A stretch of DNA of 64,000 bases from Aquarana catesbeiana (lineage: Eukaryota; Chordata; Amphibia; Anura; Ranidae): assembly GCF_042186555.1 (NCBI RefSeq), contig NC_133329.1, forward strand, positions 75,904,557 to 75,968,556, written 5' to 3'. The position numbers were made by a program, and so were the translations under genes. This document shows, one piece after another, positions 45,475 through 57,122 of the stretch. Numbering within the stretch: the stretch's first letter is position 1; the number at the start of each line of letters is the position of its first letter. The notes under the pieces are model-generated. The model did not search any database and was not told the DNA's origin. It saw nothing but the letters and a program-made list of their open reading frames with translations.

Positions 45475-46589
45475 GGATCAGCAGGAATCTTCTGTACTTG
45501 CTGAATATGTTCTCATCCTGAAAAAAGAAAACGAATGCAGCCACAACATCTAAGGATCGGGAAGATGCAATATATTACAATTTTGTTTTTCAGGTTTAGT
45601 TATGCTTTACGTTTATTGAATTTCTGACCTGTGAATCTATGCCCCCCCCCAACAACTTGGTGTGATGTCATTTCCTCCTTGCTCACTGGCTGTTCCTGTC
45701 TTTCCTCCTGCAGGACTATTGAGAGAAAAAGTACTTTAGAAAGATTTGAATCTATTATATCATCTATGTATCTCCTTTGCCAGCCTGCATACACTACTAA
45801 GGTCTTGTTCATACCTAATGTATTGAGATTGATCAACAAAAAATAAACACAGGGAATGATACTTAGCACCATCTAGTGGTAAAGTGTTAATATTTTGCAT
45901 TCAAAATCAATGGAAAATATTCAAATAGCACAGGAAATAGCCTACTAACATTTGTTTTTTGCTCCCATTTGCACATGCACTTTTACTAGGCAATTCGTTT
46001 TTAATAAATACACCCCCTGCAGTCAGAATGAAATGATCCTTTTTTTTGTCTGCTCAGATAATTTGTAATAAAAACATCTTTGTCATTCTGAAGCTTCACC
46101 CCAATGAATTTGCATATTATTTTATATATATACCGTGATTCTGTACTTGCCAGGTATGCTGCAGAAATCTCCCTCCACTGAGTCTGGTTGCAGCCATTTT
46201 AACTGTGGGCATCTGAAGCTGCTGCCTGTTAACTTCCTGGATTTACACAGACACATAGAGGCACACCTCCAGCACTGATTGGCCCTTTTATGACTCACCC
46301 CCCTCCCTTCCTGGCAAACTTTCATAAGAGTGATAGTGAGAGCTGTGTATGATGTCATAAGCCTAGGCTGATGACCAGAGAAGAAACAGGAAGACGGCTG
46401 TATAAGGTATTTACTGGCAGAAAAAAAATGTTTTACTATCCAAAGTTAAAACAACAACAAAGGCAGAAGATTTAATAGATGGAAAGTTGAAAAATATACT
46501 GAAGTTCCACTTTACAAAAAACAAAAGTGAAATAAATTTCATTTTGTGGTTCTAGATTGCTGTTTTAGTATTTTTTTGTACTTTTGCTT
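45475..46589. other. No gene; old repeat fragments
   Basis: 45475-45600 resembles 41250-41350. The remainder (45600-46589) has no coding potential or recognised element. Confidence 0.4.
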
Positions 46590-46957
46590 ACCTCCCAACA
46601 TTTTGAGATGGGAATGAGGGACACCTACTAGCAAACGTATGTAGGTATAGGACACACCCCCTGCCACACCCTCTTAAAAGTGAAATAACAAAAAACAGGT
46701 TAATTAAATCCACAAGTGCTTTTGTTTACAACTACTATTCCTTTATATTGGATTTAAAAATTGAAAAATGCCGCAATGTAGAATTTGGATGAAAGGTTTA
46801 GCACTGGGAAACACTTTTTGAAAGATAAAAAGTGCATTTTATATACAACTATATAGATCAGACCAAAATGAGGGACAAATGAGGAGGAATGAGGGACAGA
46901 GGGACATTGCTCCAAATCAGGGACAGTCCCTCAAAATCAGGGACAGTTGGGAGCTAT
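46590..46957. mobile_element. DNA element with CTCCCAAC / GTTGGGAG ends
   Basis: Left end TACCTCCCAACATTTTGAG, right end AGGGACAGTTGGGAGCTA, with GAGGGACA words repeated near both. About 370 bp, non-coding; superfamily unknown. Confidence 0.55.
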
Positions 46958-47452
46958 GGTTTTAGATAGAGTAGGGTAGATTTAGAGCTGCTGGAAGGTT
47001 TTTATTGCTGTCTGTGTACCCCCACTAGGAAAATGATCTTCCCTATTTGTCCTGGTGTCCACTGTCCCCACAGCTGAAAATGTGGGGAAAAGCTTTGAAA
47101 TGTCACAAGAAAAGGAAATGAGGGGAAATCTGCCAATAGTAACGTTATTCTGGTGACAAATTCCCCTCAGACTGGAAAAAAATATTTTTCTCAATTCCTC
47201 TTAAACATTAACCCTTTCCTACTGTATCCAAAATGGCTTTTGCTACTCAATGACATGCAAACAAGCCTCAGGACTAAAGATCCAATGCATGCTATCTGCC
47301 AATTACAGGAGAGGTAGGGGGCTGCAGAGAAAGTTCTTGCAAATACAAGATGGCAGCTAAGGCTGGATATTTAGGCATACTATCAGTGGCGGTGTGGCCA
47401 TAAGGGAGCAGAAACAAGATATTTGGGGGGCACACCCTAAAAGAGGCATTAA

Positions 47453-48379
47453 CCACTTCCATACTGGGCATTTTCACCCCCTTCCTGTCCAAGCCAATTT
47501 TCAGCGCTGTCACACTTTGAATAACAATTGCGCGGTCATGCAACACTGTACCTAAATAGAGCTTTCTTTTGGTGGTATTTGATCACCTCTGCGGTTTTTA
47601 TTTCTTGCGCTATAAACAAAACAAGCTTGGCAAAATTGAAAAAAAAACACAATATTTTTTACTTTTTGCTATAATACCCAAATTTTTATTTTTTTTAAAC
47701 AAATCTTTTCCTCAGTTTAGGCCAATACGTATTCTTCTACATATTTTTGGCAAAAAATATCGCAATAAGCGTATATTGATTGGTTTGCGCAAAAGTTATA
47801 GCGTCTACAAAATAAGGGGATAGATTTATAGAATTTTTATTATTATTTTTTTCTTTACTAGTAATGGCGGCAATCTGCGATTTGTATCTTGACTGCGATA
47901 TTGCGGCGGACACATCGGACACTTTTGACACATTTTTGGGACCATTCACATTTATACAGCGATCCGTGCTATAAAAATGCATTGATTACTGTAATAAATG
48001 TGACTGGCAATGAAGGGGTTAACCAGGAGGGGGCGCTGTAGGGGTTAATTATGTTCCTAGTGAGTGATTGTAACTGTAGGGGGAGGGGACTCACAAGGGG
48101 AGGAGACTGATCACTGTTCCTCTGTACAAGGAACACACCATCGGTCTCCTCCCATCTGACAGGGCGTGGATCTGTGTGTTTACATATACAAATCCGCGGT
48201 CCTGCTCAGTTACTGAGCAATCGCGGGTGCCTGGCGAACATTGCGGCCGCCGGGCACGTGCACCGGGACCCGAGTGACGCGGCGGCGCGCGCGCACCCCC
48301 TGGGGGGCCTGGAAGGCCGTCACGTCATATAGTGGCGGCCCAGGATAACAGCTGCACCGTCCCGCCGTCATATGAGTGG
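47453..48379 (+). mobile_element. TTAA element family A, complete
   Basis: TTAA at 47449-47452 and 48380-48383; ends CCACTTCCATACTGGGC and GTCATATGAGTGG. Landmarks TTTGGTGGTATTTGATCACC, GCGCAAAAGTTATAGCGTC and GAAGGGGTTAACCAGG. Best reference copy of family A here. The inverted arm at about 48755-48770 (CATCCTTAATGC) is its empty site. Confidence 0.9.
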
Positions 48380-48812
48380 TTAAAGATGATGCAGCCATAA
48401 GACCGTACAACAGAACAAAATATTACAGCGCACACATGCAAAAAAGACATTTACCTCCTGCAAGGCTTATTTAAAACACCTAGACATTTTCAAAAAACAA
48501 TATAAAAAAATATGTGGATTTGGTCACACCATATTGCTATATGGTGCTTAAGCCCACTTACTGCGACAAAGTACCCCATGATTAGTGGGTCCTACACTAT
48601 CCATAGACTGGGAGATTCTGCTTCTCTGAACCATGGGAGCAATAGGTGTCATGTCTAGGTGTTTTAAATAAGCCTCGTAGGAGGTAAATGTCTTTTTTGC
48701 ATGTGTGCGCTGTAATATTTTGTTCTGTTGTATGGTCTTATGGCTGCACCATCCTTAATGCATTTTTTTAGGGTATGCCCCCCAAATATCTTGTTTGTCT
48801 ATTGTATGGATT

Positions 48813-48840
48813 CTGACGAAATCCCTTTGGGTGAGGAGCA
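48813..48840 (+). ncRNA. Hammerhead-ribozyme-like motif, second core strand decayed
   Basis: CTGACGA (exact fit to CTGANGA), then ATCCC-TTT-GGGT as stem-loop II, then GAGGAGC where a hammerhead would need GAAAC. Located at the start of block C of foldback 2. The stem and loop are convincing; the core is not intact. Confidence 0.4.
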
Positions 48841-49019
48841 CCCCACTCCCTCATCAGTGCCTCTATTTAGTGTCCACCTGTATCATGGGTGGAGACCTCA
48901 TGTTCTCCCATATAGAGGAGTGTATTGCTCCCATGGTTCAGAGAAGCAGGATCTCCCAGTCTATGGATAGTGTAGGACCCACTAATCATGGGGTACTTTG
49001 TCGCAGTAAGTGGGCTTAA

Positions 49020-49479
49020 AGTGGAGGTTCACACAAAAATGTAACCTCCGCTTTTCGGAACCCTCCCCCCCTCCGGTGTCACATTTGGCACCTTTCAGGG
49101 GGGAGGGGGGTGCAGATACCTGTCTAAGACAGGTATTTGCACCCACTTCCAGCATAGACTCCCACGGGAGTCTATGCCTCTTCCCGTCCCCACCGCACTG
49201 TCTGCTGGGACACACACGGGTCCCAGAGACAGCGGGGACTAGTTAGGAAGCGCAGCGCGACTCGCGCATGCGCAGTAGGGAACCGGGAAGTGAAGCTGCA
49301 GCGCTTCAATTCCTGATTCCCTTACAGAGAATGGCAGCGGCAGCACCCAAGGACGATTCGGTCTCGGGTGCCAACATCGCTGGACCCTGGGACAGGTGAG
49401 TGTCCTTATTTTAAAAGTCAGCAGCTGCAGTATTTGTAGCTGCTGACTTTTACATTTTTTTTTTCGCGGGACTCCCTCT
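49020..49479 (+). mobile_element. TTAA element family D, second copy
   Basis: TTAA at 49016-49019 and 49480-49483; matches 42859-43336 over its length (CCTCCGCTTTTCGGAACCC, AGACAGGTATTTGCACCC, CGCGCATGCGCAGTAGGG-type block). The inverted arm keeps the empty site GTGCTTAAGCCC at 48545-48556. Confidence 0.9.
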
Positions 49480-49898
49480 TTAAGCACCATATAGCAATAT
49501 GGTGTGACCAAATCCCCATATTTTTTGATAATTTTTTTTGATAATGTCTTTTGTAAATGTCTAGTTTTAAATAAGCCTTGCAGGAGGTAAATGTCTTTTT
49601 TGCATGTGTGCGCTGTAATATTTTGTTAATAAGGGAGCACAGGCACCGCCCCCTCTCTCTGGCCACCCCCTATTCATTCAGGCTCCTTTTCGGCATGGGG
49701 TGATTTTGAAGCACCTGATTAGAGCCATAGGCTCTAATAGGCGTCAAAAAAGGTAAACAGAGAGCGCCATGCTCCTCATAGGAGAGGATGGGAGGAGAGG
49801 ACGGGAGAAGTCGCTTGCTGCCCTCCGCCGTCACTTGCTGCCCCACCGAGACAGGGTAAGTGCTGGGCAGACGGTTGGTGGGGGGGGGGCACAGTGGG

Positions 49899-50120
49899 AG
49901 CTTTTGATGGGCACAGTGGCAGCGTTTGATGGGCACAGTGGCAGCGTTTGATGGGCACAGTGGCGGCGTTTGATGGGCACAGTGGCGGCGTTTGGTGGGC
50001 ACAGTGGCGGCATTTGGTGGGCACAGTGGCTGCGTTTGATGGCACAGTGGCTGCGTTTCATGGGCACAGTGGCTGCGTTTGATGGCACAGTGGCTGCGTT
50101 TCATGGGCACAGTGAGGCTG
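49899..50120 (+). repeat. Minisatellite, 20-22 bp unit GATGGGCACAGTGGCAGCGT
   Basis: About ten tandem units with variants GGCGGC, GGCTGC and TTCATGGG. Part of the hAT-like element. Confidence 0.9.
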
Positions 50121-50365
50121 CAATTGATGGGGTTTTTTTTTCAGAATTTTTCAGTTTGTTTGTGCCCCCCCAAAAATTTTGAGCACCAGCCGCCACTGCA
50201 TACTATGCATCAGCACCTTTGGTTATCATCCACAAATAGAACATGCAGCTTCCGGTGACAACACTTCCACTGCGTAAGGCACACAGAGATCAAGTAAAAT
50301 GGCACTGTTATTATTTGGTATATTAGAAGTTAATAGTAAAACATGGGGGGGACAACAGCAAGGTA

Positions 50366-50955
50366 CACTATATTGTCAAAAGTATTGGGACACCTGCCTT
50401 TACATGAACTTTAATGGCATCCCAGTCTTATTTTGTAGGGTTCAATATTCAGTTGGCCCACCCTTTGCGGCTATAACAGGTTCAACTCTTCTGGGAAGGC
50501 TGTCCACAAGGTGTAGGAGTGTGTCTATGGGAATGTTTGACCATTCTTCCAGAAGCGCATTTGTAAGGTCAGGCACTGATGATGGACGAGAAGGCCTGGC
50601 TCACAGTCCCTGCTCTAATCCCAAAGGTGTTCTATCAGGGTGAGGTCAGGACTCTGCAGGCCAGTCAAGTTCCTCCACCCCAAACTTGCTCATCCATGTC
50701 TTTATAAAGCTTGCTTTGTGTACTGATGCACAGTCATGTTGGAACAGGAAGGGGCCATCCCCAAACTGTTCCCACAAAGTTGGGAGCATGAAATTGTCCA
50801 AAATGTCTTGGTATGCTGAGGCCTTAAGAGTTCCCTTCACTGGAACTAAGGGGCCAAGCCCAACCCCTGAAAAACAACCCCACACCATAATCCCCCCTCC
50901 ACCAAATGATTTGGACCAGTGCACAAAGCAAGGTCCATAGACATGGATGAGCAAG
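50366..50955 (-). pseudogene. Tc1/mariner transposase C-terminal half, decayed
   Basis: The 3' terminus on the minus strand is CACTATATTGTCAAAAGTAT complement, beside TA (50364-50365). The minus strand reads IMVWGCFSG, GPLVPVKGTLKASAYQDIL, then FLFQHDCA with the second catalytic Asp, and after an in-frame stop PDLTLIEHLWD with the third acidic position region (DD34E pattern of Tc1). The N-terminal half with its helix-turn-helix domains is absent: the copy is truncated at 50955. Stops after WPAES and later show it is dead. A decayed relative lies at 41712-42587. Confidence 0.85.
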
Positions 50956-50959
50956 TGAA

Positions 50960-51290
50960 CCCATTATAATTATCCAGGTACCATCATGGGATTTACTTGG
51001 ATACCTGGATAATGATAATGGGTTCAAAGTAAATCCCATGATGGTACCTGGATAATGATGATAGGTTCAGAGTAAATCCCATAATGGTACCTGGATGATG
51101 ATAATGGGTTCAGCGTAAATCCCATAATGGTATCTGGATGATGATAATGGGTTCAGAGTAAATCCCATAATGGTACTTGGATAATGATAATGGGTTCAAA
51201 GAAACTCCTATGGTGATACTTGGATAATGATAATGTCTTCAGAGAAATTCCCATGTTGGTACCTGGATAATGCTGACAATTTAAAAAAAA
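50960..51290 (+). repeat. Minisatellite, ~54-bp unit
   Basis: Six or so units of the form GGTACCTGGATAATGATAA, TGGGTTCAGAGTAAATCCC. The first unit (50957-51000) is inverted relative to the others, giving a small hairpin. The frames within are repeats, not genes. Confidence 0.9.
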
Positions 51291-51858
51291 GGAAGGTCCT
51301 AAAGTCATTAATGAAATTGGCAAGTAGGGATGAGCTTCGAGTTTGAGTCGAACCCATGTTCGACTCGAACATCGCATGTTCGACCGTTCGTCGAATTGCG
51401 ATTGATATGGGCCGTTCACGCCAAATTTGAGTGGCGTGTCACGGCCTATAATTCACTGCAGCATCGCAGTGCAATGCTGGCTGATGATTGTCCAAGCATG
51501 CACCATGACCCGCATGCTTGGCCAATCACAGCACCGTCTGTACAGAGAGCTGTAATTGGCCAAAGCCAGGGTGGCTTTGACCAATTATGGCTCAGGGGGT
51601 TTAGTACACGCCCCACACTATATAAGGCCGTCTGCACATTGGCCCTGTGTAGTGTGTTCCGGCGTTGTGAGAGAGACAGTGTCATTTGATTTAAGTTAGA
51701 GTAGGCAGGCGAGTCAGTTAGCTGCACTTACAATGTATTGTGTATATATATATGCATCCTAGGTGTTGTATATATCTATACACTGTATTCAGTTTAGCTA
51801 GATCCAATCCTGTTATTCTCTTCCTACTGACAGGCAGGCGTTTTTACAGTATTTACAG

Positions 51859-52260
51859 CTACCTGAATAAAATTGCTGGTGTTCTTCTGATCCTATTAGT
51901 ACCACAGGCAGGCAGCTACAGTATTTACAGTTATTGTAATGTGTCCTCTGCACAGTGTGCACATAAAGCTACCTAAAGAAAATTGGTGGTGTTCTGATCC
52001 TATTAGTACTGCAGGCAGCTGCAGTATTTACAGTTAGTGCAGTGCGTCCTCTGCACAATGTGCACCTAAAGCTACCTGAAGAAAATTGGTGGTGTTCTTC
52101 TGATCCTATTAGAACAACAGGCAGGCAGCTGCAGTATTTACAGTTAGTGTACTGCGTCCTCTGTACAGTGTGCACCTAAAGCTACCTGAAGACAATTGCT
52201 GGTGTTCTCATACTAATAATACTACAGGCAGGCAGTTGATTCTGCTAGCTGCAGTATCAG
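51859..52260 (+). repeat. Tandem repeat, ~108-bp unit, upstream of the hAT transposase
   Basis: Nearly four units starting GCTACCTGAAGAAAATTG and containing GGCAGGCAGCTGCAGTATTT and AGTGTGCACCTAAA. It lies in the 5' leader of the transposase gene and ends just before its ATG. Confidence 0.85.
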
Positions 52261-52313
52261 TATATATATACATCCCAGCTTTGTGCAGCTACCTCTCACT
52301 GCAGGCCATTAGT

Positions 52314-55300
52314 ATGTCTGGAAGGCCAACAAGGAGAGGCAGACATCCACAAGCCAATAAAAGAGGGCAAGCAGACTCTGTGTCTAGAGGTAACAGTGCT
52401 GGTCATGGAGACGGTGCATCCTCATCAGCACGTGGCCATGGGACACGCTTGGCCTTTTTTTCGGCAGCTGGCCGTGTTGAGCCACAACATGCAGAAGACT
52501 TGGTAGAGTGGATGACCAAGCCGTCCTCATCCTCCTCATCCTCTCTCACCCAGGCTCAGGGTACTTTGTCTGGCAAAGCAGCTGCCAACGCGGCCTCTTC
52601 CCTTGGCTCAATGGCATCAGTCACTCCTTCCCAAGCCCCACCATGTCCTCCTGAGGAATCCCCCGAACTGTTTGACCACAGTGTTGGGTACATGCTCCAG
52701 GAGGATGCCCAGCATTTTGAAGGCTCGATGATGGTACCCAGCTAGAGGAAGGCAGTAACGTGAGCCCAAAGAGAGGGGTGCCCAAGAAGGACAGCAATCT
52801 GGCAGTCATGTTCCCCCAGCTGCAGCATTCTGCCAGGTTTGCTCCAGTGATGAGGAGGGAGGGGATGATGAGGTCACTGACTCCACATGGGTGCCTGATA
52901 GGAGAGAGGAGGAGGAGGAGGCACATCACCAACGAGGCAGGATGCCCTCCAGGGGCCAGCTTAAGGGCAGCACACCACAGAGCTCTGCATGTGCAGGGTG
53001 CTGCTGTCTCTGCGCGTTATTCCAAAAGTTCTTTGGTGTGGGCCTTTTTTGAGACAAGTGCATCAGATCGCACCGCTGCTATTTGCAACATATGTCTCAA
53101 GCGTATCTTGCGTGGCCAAAACATCACCCGCTTGGGCACCACATGCTTGACCAGACATATGTCGACCTGCCATGCAGTTCGTTGGCAAGCATACCTAAAA
53201 GACCCACACCAAAGAACAAAGAGGACCTCTCCTTGCTCCTCATCAGCTGGGATCTCCAACTCCACTATACCTTCAGTCTTCTCTGAGACCTGCACTGAGA
53301 GGAATGAAGGTGTAGAATTAGGTGTGTCACAGCCAAGTACTTGCGGGCAATCTGCTATCGGTACAACAACGTCTGATTGTACCAGGCAAATTTCCCTGCC
53401 CCAGCTGCTGCACCGCCGAAGTTCGCTCCCAGCCATCCACATGCCTAGCGGTTGAATGCTAGCTTGGCTAAATTGCTAGCACTTCAACTGCTGCCTTTCC
53501 ATTTGGTAGACTCTGCCCCCTTCCATGAGTTTGTGGAATGTGCGGTTCCTCAGTGGCAGGTTCCCAAATGCCACTTTTTCTCACTGAAGGCTATTCCGGC
53601 TCTCTACCGGCATGTGGAAGGCAATGTCTTGGCCTCGCTGGACAGGGCGGTCAGCGGTAAGGTGCATATTACTGCTGACTCATGGTCCAGCAGGCATGGA
53701 CAGGGACGTTACCTATCTTTCACGGCGCATTGGGTGACTCTGCTGGCAGCTGGGAAGGATGCAGGACAAGGTGCAGTAGTGTTGGAGGTTGTTCCGCCAC
53801 CACGCCTCCAAAATGCTACTACTGGTGATTCTGATACACCTCTCTCCTCCACCCCCTGCTCTTCTTCCTCCATGGCCTCTTCCAGCGGTGCTCCATAGAC
53901 GTTCAAGGGGCTACGCAAGTACACAGGCCAAAAGATACCATGCGGTGCTTGAGCTGGTGTACTTGGGGGACAGGAGCCACACTGGGGCAGAGATTCTGTC
54001 AGCTCTGCAGGGGCAGGCTCAGAGGTGGTTGACGCCACGCCAACTTAAGGCAGGAATGGTGGTTTGCGACAATGGCAGCAACCTCCTCTCCACCCTCCAA
54101 CCGGGACAACTGACCCATGTGCCCTGTTTGGCTCACGTCCTTAACCCTTTCATGACTAAGCCTATTTTTGACATTTGGTGTTTACAAGTTAAAATCCGTA
54201 TTTTTTGCTAGAAAATTACTTAGAGCCCCCAAACATTATATATATATATTTTTTAGCAGAGAATCTAGAGAATAAAATGGTGATTGTTGCAATATTTTAT
54301 ATCACACAATATTTGTGCAGCAACTTTTTGGGAAAAGGGACACTTTCATGAATCTTAAAAAAAAAATGTGAAAGATGATGTTACGCTGAATAAATAGATA
54401 CCAAAAATGTCACGCTTTATAATTGCACGCACTTGTGGAATGGCGACAAACTACGGTACCTAAAAATATCCATAGGCGACGCTTTAAATTTTTTTTACGG
54501 TTACCAGGTTAGAGTTACAGAGGAAGTCTAGTGCTAGAATTATTGCTCTCACTCTGATGATCGTGGCGATACCTCACATGTGTGATTTGAACACCGTTTA
54601 CATATGCGGCGCGACTTCCGTATGCGTTTTCTTCGCTATGCGAGCTCGCGGAGATGGGGGCGCTTTAAAAAAAAAAATTTTCTTACTTATTTTATTTATT
54701 TTTATATTAATTGTGTTTAAAAAAAAAATTTGATCACTTTTATTGAATTGTAAACATCCCTTGTGACAGTAATAGGTGGTGACAGGTACTCTTTATGGAG
54801 GGATCGGGGGTCTAAAAGATGCCCGATCCCTCCTTTGCACTTCAAAATATTGAGATCGCAGTTTTCGGTGATTCTGAATACTGTATATTTTTTAAAAACC
54901 GCCGCTATTGGCAGCCGAGTAAACGGGAAGTGACGTCATGACCTCCGGTATAACAGCCGAATGGTTTTTAGCCTGCGGAAGGATCCTCATATTTGTGGCA
55001 TCAAGGAGAGGGATCAATACTGGATGGCAACCCTCCTTGATCCACGTTACAAGGGTAAGGTTGCCGTCGCAGAGGGAGCAGAGGCCTTGCAGAAAGGTCT
55101 GGGACGCGTTCCCAGAGACTGGGAGGTTACAAACTCCTGTTCCTGGACAACGTGTTGCTGAGGCTTCGGTCAGTCAAAGAAGGAGTGGTGGAGAAGGTGG
55201 CCGTCTGACCGATGTGTTCAGACAATTTTTTAGTCTGCAGCCCCAAGGTATGATCGGTTCCAGCAACCATCGCCAGCGTCTGTTTTACATGGTGCAGGAA

Positions 55301-55690
55301 TACCTAGGGGCAAGATCTGACTTGGACACCTTTCCCACCGAAAATCCTCTGGGTTACTGGGTTTTGAGGATGGATCACTGGCCAGAGCTTGCACAGTATT
55401 CAATTGAGCTACTGGCCTGTACTGCATCCAGCATTCTTTCGGAACGCACATTCAGTGCTGATGGAGGCTGTGTACTGATCACAGGGTGCGTCTGTCCACC
55501 GACTCGGTTGATCGACTGACCTTCATAAAAATGAATCAGTCTTGGATCACCACCAGCTACCAAGGACCTGATGCTGATGTAACCGAATCATTTTTTTTTA
55601 AATGTCAGATCTCTTCAAGACTGTCTATGCTGATGCTGAGTGACTATTCTGTTATGCTGAGTGATTATCCTCTTCCTCTTCCTCAATGAT
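52314..55690 (+). pseudogene. hAT transposase with N-terminal BED zinc finger, broken
   Basis: The start at 52314 (MSGRPTRRGRHP) opens a disordered Ser-rich leader. After a frameshift near 52745, 52990-53190 encodes a BED finger (VWAFFE, CNIC, LTRHMSTCH; C-x2-C and H-x4-H ligands). After a stop at 53453 the frame reads FHEFVECAVPQW and ITADSWSS (first catalytic Asp). After another break at 53898 it reads VVCDNGSNL (second Asp) and HVPCLAHVLN, where a TTAA element is inserted at the LN codons (54141). Downstream come YWMATLLDPRYKGKV, WPELAQYSIELL and SSILSERTFS, the C-terminal dimerisation region, ending DRLTFIKMN in another frame. A catalytic transposase is not encoded. In the family this enzyme cuts and pastes elements with 8-bp target duplications. 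Confidence 0.9.
54145..54974 (-). mobile_element. TTAA element family C in the transposase gene, one end lost
   Basis: TTAA at 54141-54144 then CCCTTTCATGACTAAGCC, matching the complement of 58297-58316. It runs to about 54974 (CCGGTATAACAGCCG), where the element stops short and the transposase resumes; the second TTAA and part of the transposase are deleted. Confidence 0.85.
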
Positions 55691-56878
55691 CATGCTGATA
55701 GCTTGTAAGAAAATGTTTGGTTCTGGGCGCCGCCACCAGTGACTAAGGCCCAATTTTTCAGCCCCTGTTTAGCAGGGGCTTGTAACAGTGTTTTGGCACC
55801 AGCACCACCACCACCACCAAAGGCCCAATTTTTGTGCCCCTGTTCAACAATGGCATGTAATTACAATTCTTGACCTAATATTTCACAGCAGGGCCCGTTC
55901 CTGCACCCACCAAGAGTAACTGTGAGGGCTTACAGTGTTGTGGCAACACCAACACCTAAGGCCCAAATTTCTGCAGAGTATATAGGGCAGACCCCTACTT
56001 TCAAACATCCAACTTACAAATGACTCCTACTTGCAAACGGAAGGAGACAACAGGAAGTGAGATGAAATCTACCCCTAGGAAGGGAAATTCTCTCCTGTAA
56101 GAGTTAATATGGGAAAAACGTGTCTCCTCTCCACTGATGCTTTATCACCAATCCTTGTTTCACTAAAAAACCACAAATTTTCAAAAAACATTTGTCATTG
56201 GGACAGAAAGTGAGGTGAAATCTTCTAAAGAGGTGCACAGACAGCAAAACAAATGTTACAGGGGTGATAACCCTCCCCTATGTTTTCCAAAAAGCTTAAA
56301 AATAGATTTTTTGGCTCGAACTACACTTTAAAAATGTACCCGTTCAAAATTACAAACAGATTCTACTTAACAACAAACCTACAGTCCCTGTCTTGTTTGC
56401 ACTGCCTGTATACTGCTGTTCAGAGTATATAGGGCCTGGGGGCCCCACACCTTTCCTTTTTTTAATTTGGGTGCAGGGTTCCCCTTAATATCCATACAAG
56501 ACCCAAAGGGCCTGGTAATGGACTAGGGGGGTACCCATGCCGTTTGTCTCACTGATTTTCATCCATATTGCCGGGACCCGACATTACATTAAAGCCGCAA
56601 GCAGTTTTAAATGACTTTTATTACTTTAAAACTGTCATTTTGTGCAGGGACTGTTCTAAGCACGTGAGCCACGCGCCACTTTACAGGCATACTATAGACA
56701 CCCCCCAGGTACGACATTTAAAGGAATATTTCACTTTTTTTTTCACTTTAAGCATCATTAAAATCACTGCTCCTGAAAAAATGGCCCTTTTTAAAACTTT
56801 TTTTTTTGCATTGATATATGTCCCCTGAGGCAGGACCCGGGTCCCCAAACCCTTTTTAGGACAATACCATGCATATTA
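55691..56878 (+). other. 3' part of the hAT element, non-coding
   Basis: Contains repeated AAGGCCCAATTTTT / CCCTGTT units (55745-55990) and a GGGCCTGGTAATGGACTAGG segment (56505-56530). No further gene. Confidence 0.5.
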
Positions 56879-56884
56879 TTAAGT

Positions 56885-56915
56885 ATGAAAGCTGCGCTTA
56901 GGGCAAAACGTATAG
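56885..56915 (+). ncRNA. Degenerate hammerhead-like motif at the edge of foldback 3
   Basis: ATGAAAGCTGCGCTTAGGGC then AAAACGTATAGG: a GCGC(TTA)GGGC-like stem-loop followed by an AAAC strand, similar in layout to 12798-12823. The first core strand (CTGANGA) is not intact. Weak on its own. Confidence 0.25.
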
Positions 56916-57122
56916 GTGTGCAGCCCCCCTAAAGGAGTTTCCCTAAGGATCCTCCACAGAGTAGGAAATATAAATTAAAAGGGGTGTGGCGCTCCCTACA
57001 GGGTTTAGGGATAATGTAAGGAAGGGGACGGGATCTATAATAAATCCAGAAGTGGTGACCCCCACTCAGCCTAGTAAGTACCTGATATTGCCAAAAATTA
57101 AATATACACCAAGATTATTTAA

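Larger units (their letters stand above)
47411..49628. mobile_element. Foldback retroposon 2, complex inverted structure, 11-bp target duplication
   Basis: ATAAGGGAGCA occurs at about 47400-47410 and 49629-49639. Reading the plus-strand order as C-B-A, the insertion contains A (minus), B (minus), A (plus), then C, B, A (plus): the block GTAATATTTTGTT...GGAGGTAAATGTC appears once inverted (48417-48452) and twice direct (48680-48725 and 49585-49627). The block CCATGGTTCAGAGAAGCAG appears inverted (48622) and direct (48931). Two TTAA elements later entered it. C begins with a hammerhead-like motif. Non-coding. Inverted 5'-truncated head copies are a known habit of Penelope-like elements. Confidence 0.65.
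47384..50198 (+). mobile_element. hAT-like element (CAGTGGCGG ends), perfect 8-bp target duplication
   Basis: CATACTAT flanks both sides (47376-47383 and 50199-50206). The ends are CAGTGGCGG and CCGCCACTG. Own sequence is only about 47384-47411 and 49629-50198; the middle is foldback retroposon 2. It encodes no transposase. The paralogous repeat at about 27865-27890 lacks the element, confirming the insertion point. Contains a 20-22 bp minisatellite (49899-50120). The adjacent minus-strand frames rich in Cys-His-Ala-Pro come from that minisatellite. Confidence 0.85.

Noticed and set aside
49670..50110. Minus-strand Cys-His-rich frame resembling a zinc-finger array
   Set aside because: The CHxxHQxPPLCP pattern comes from the 20-22 bp minisatellite, and Cys/His spacing is not that of a zinc finger.
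50960..51290. CRISPR-like array of ~54-bp repeats
   Set aside because: The units are contiguous with no unique spacers, and the context is a vertebrate genome.
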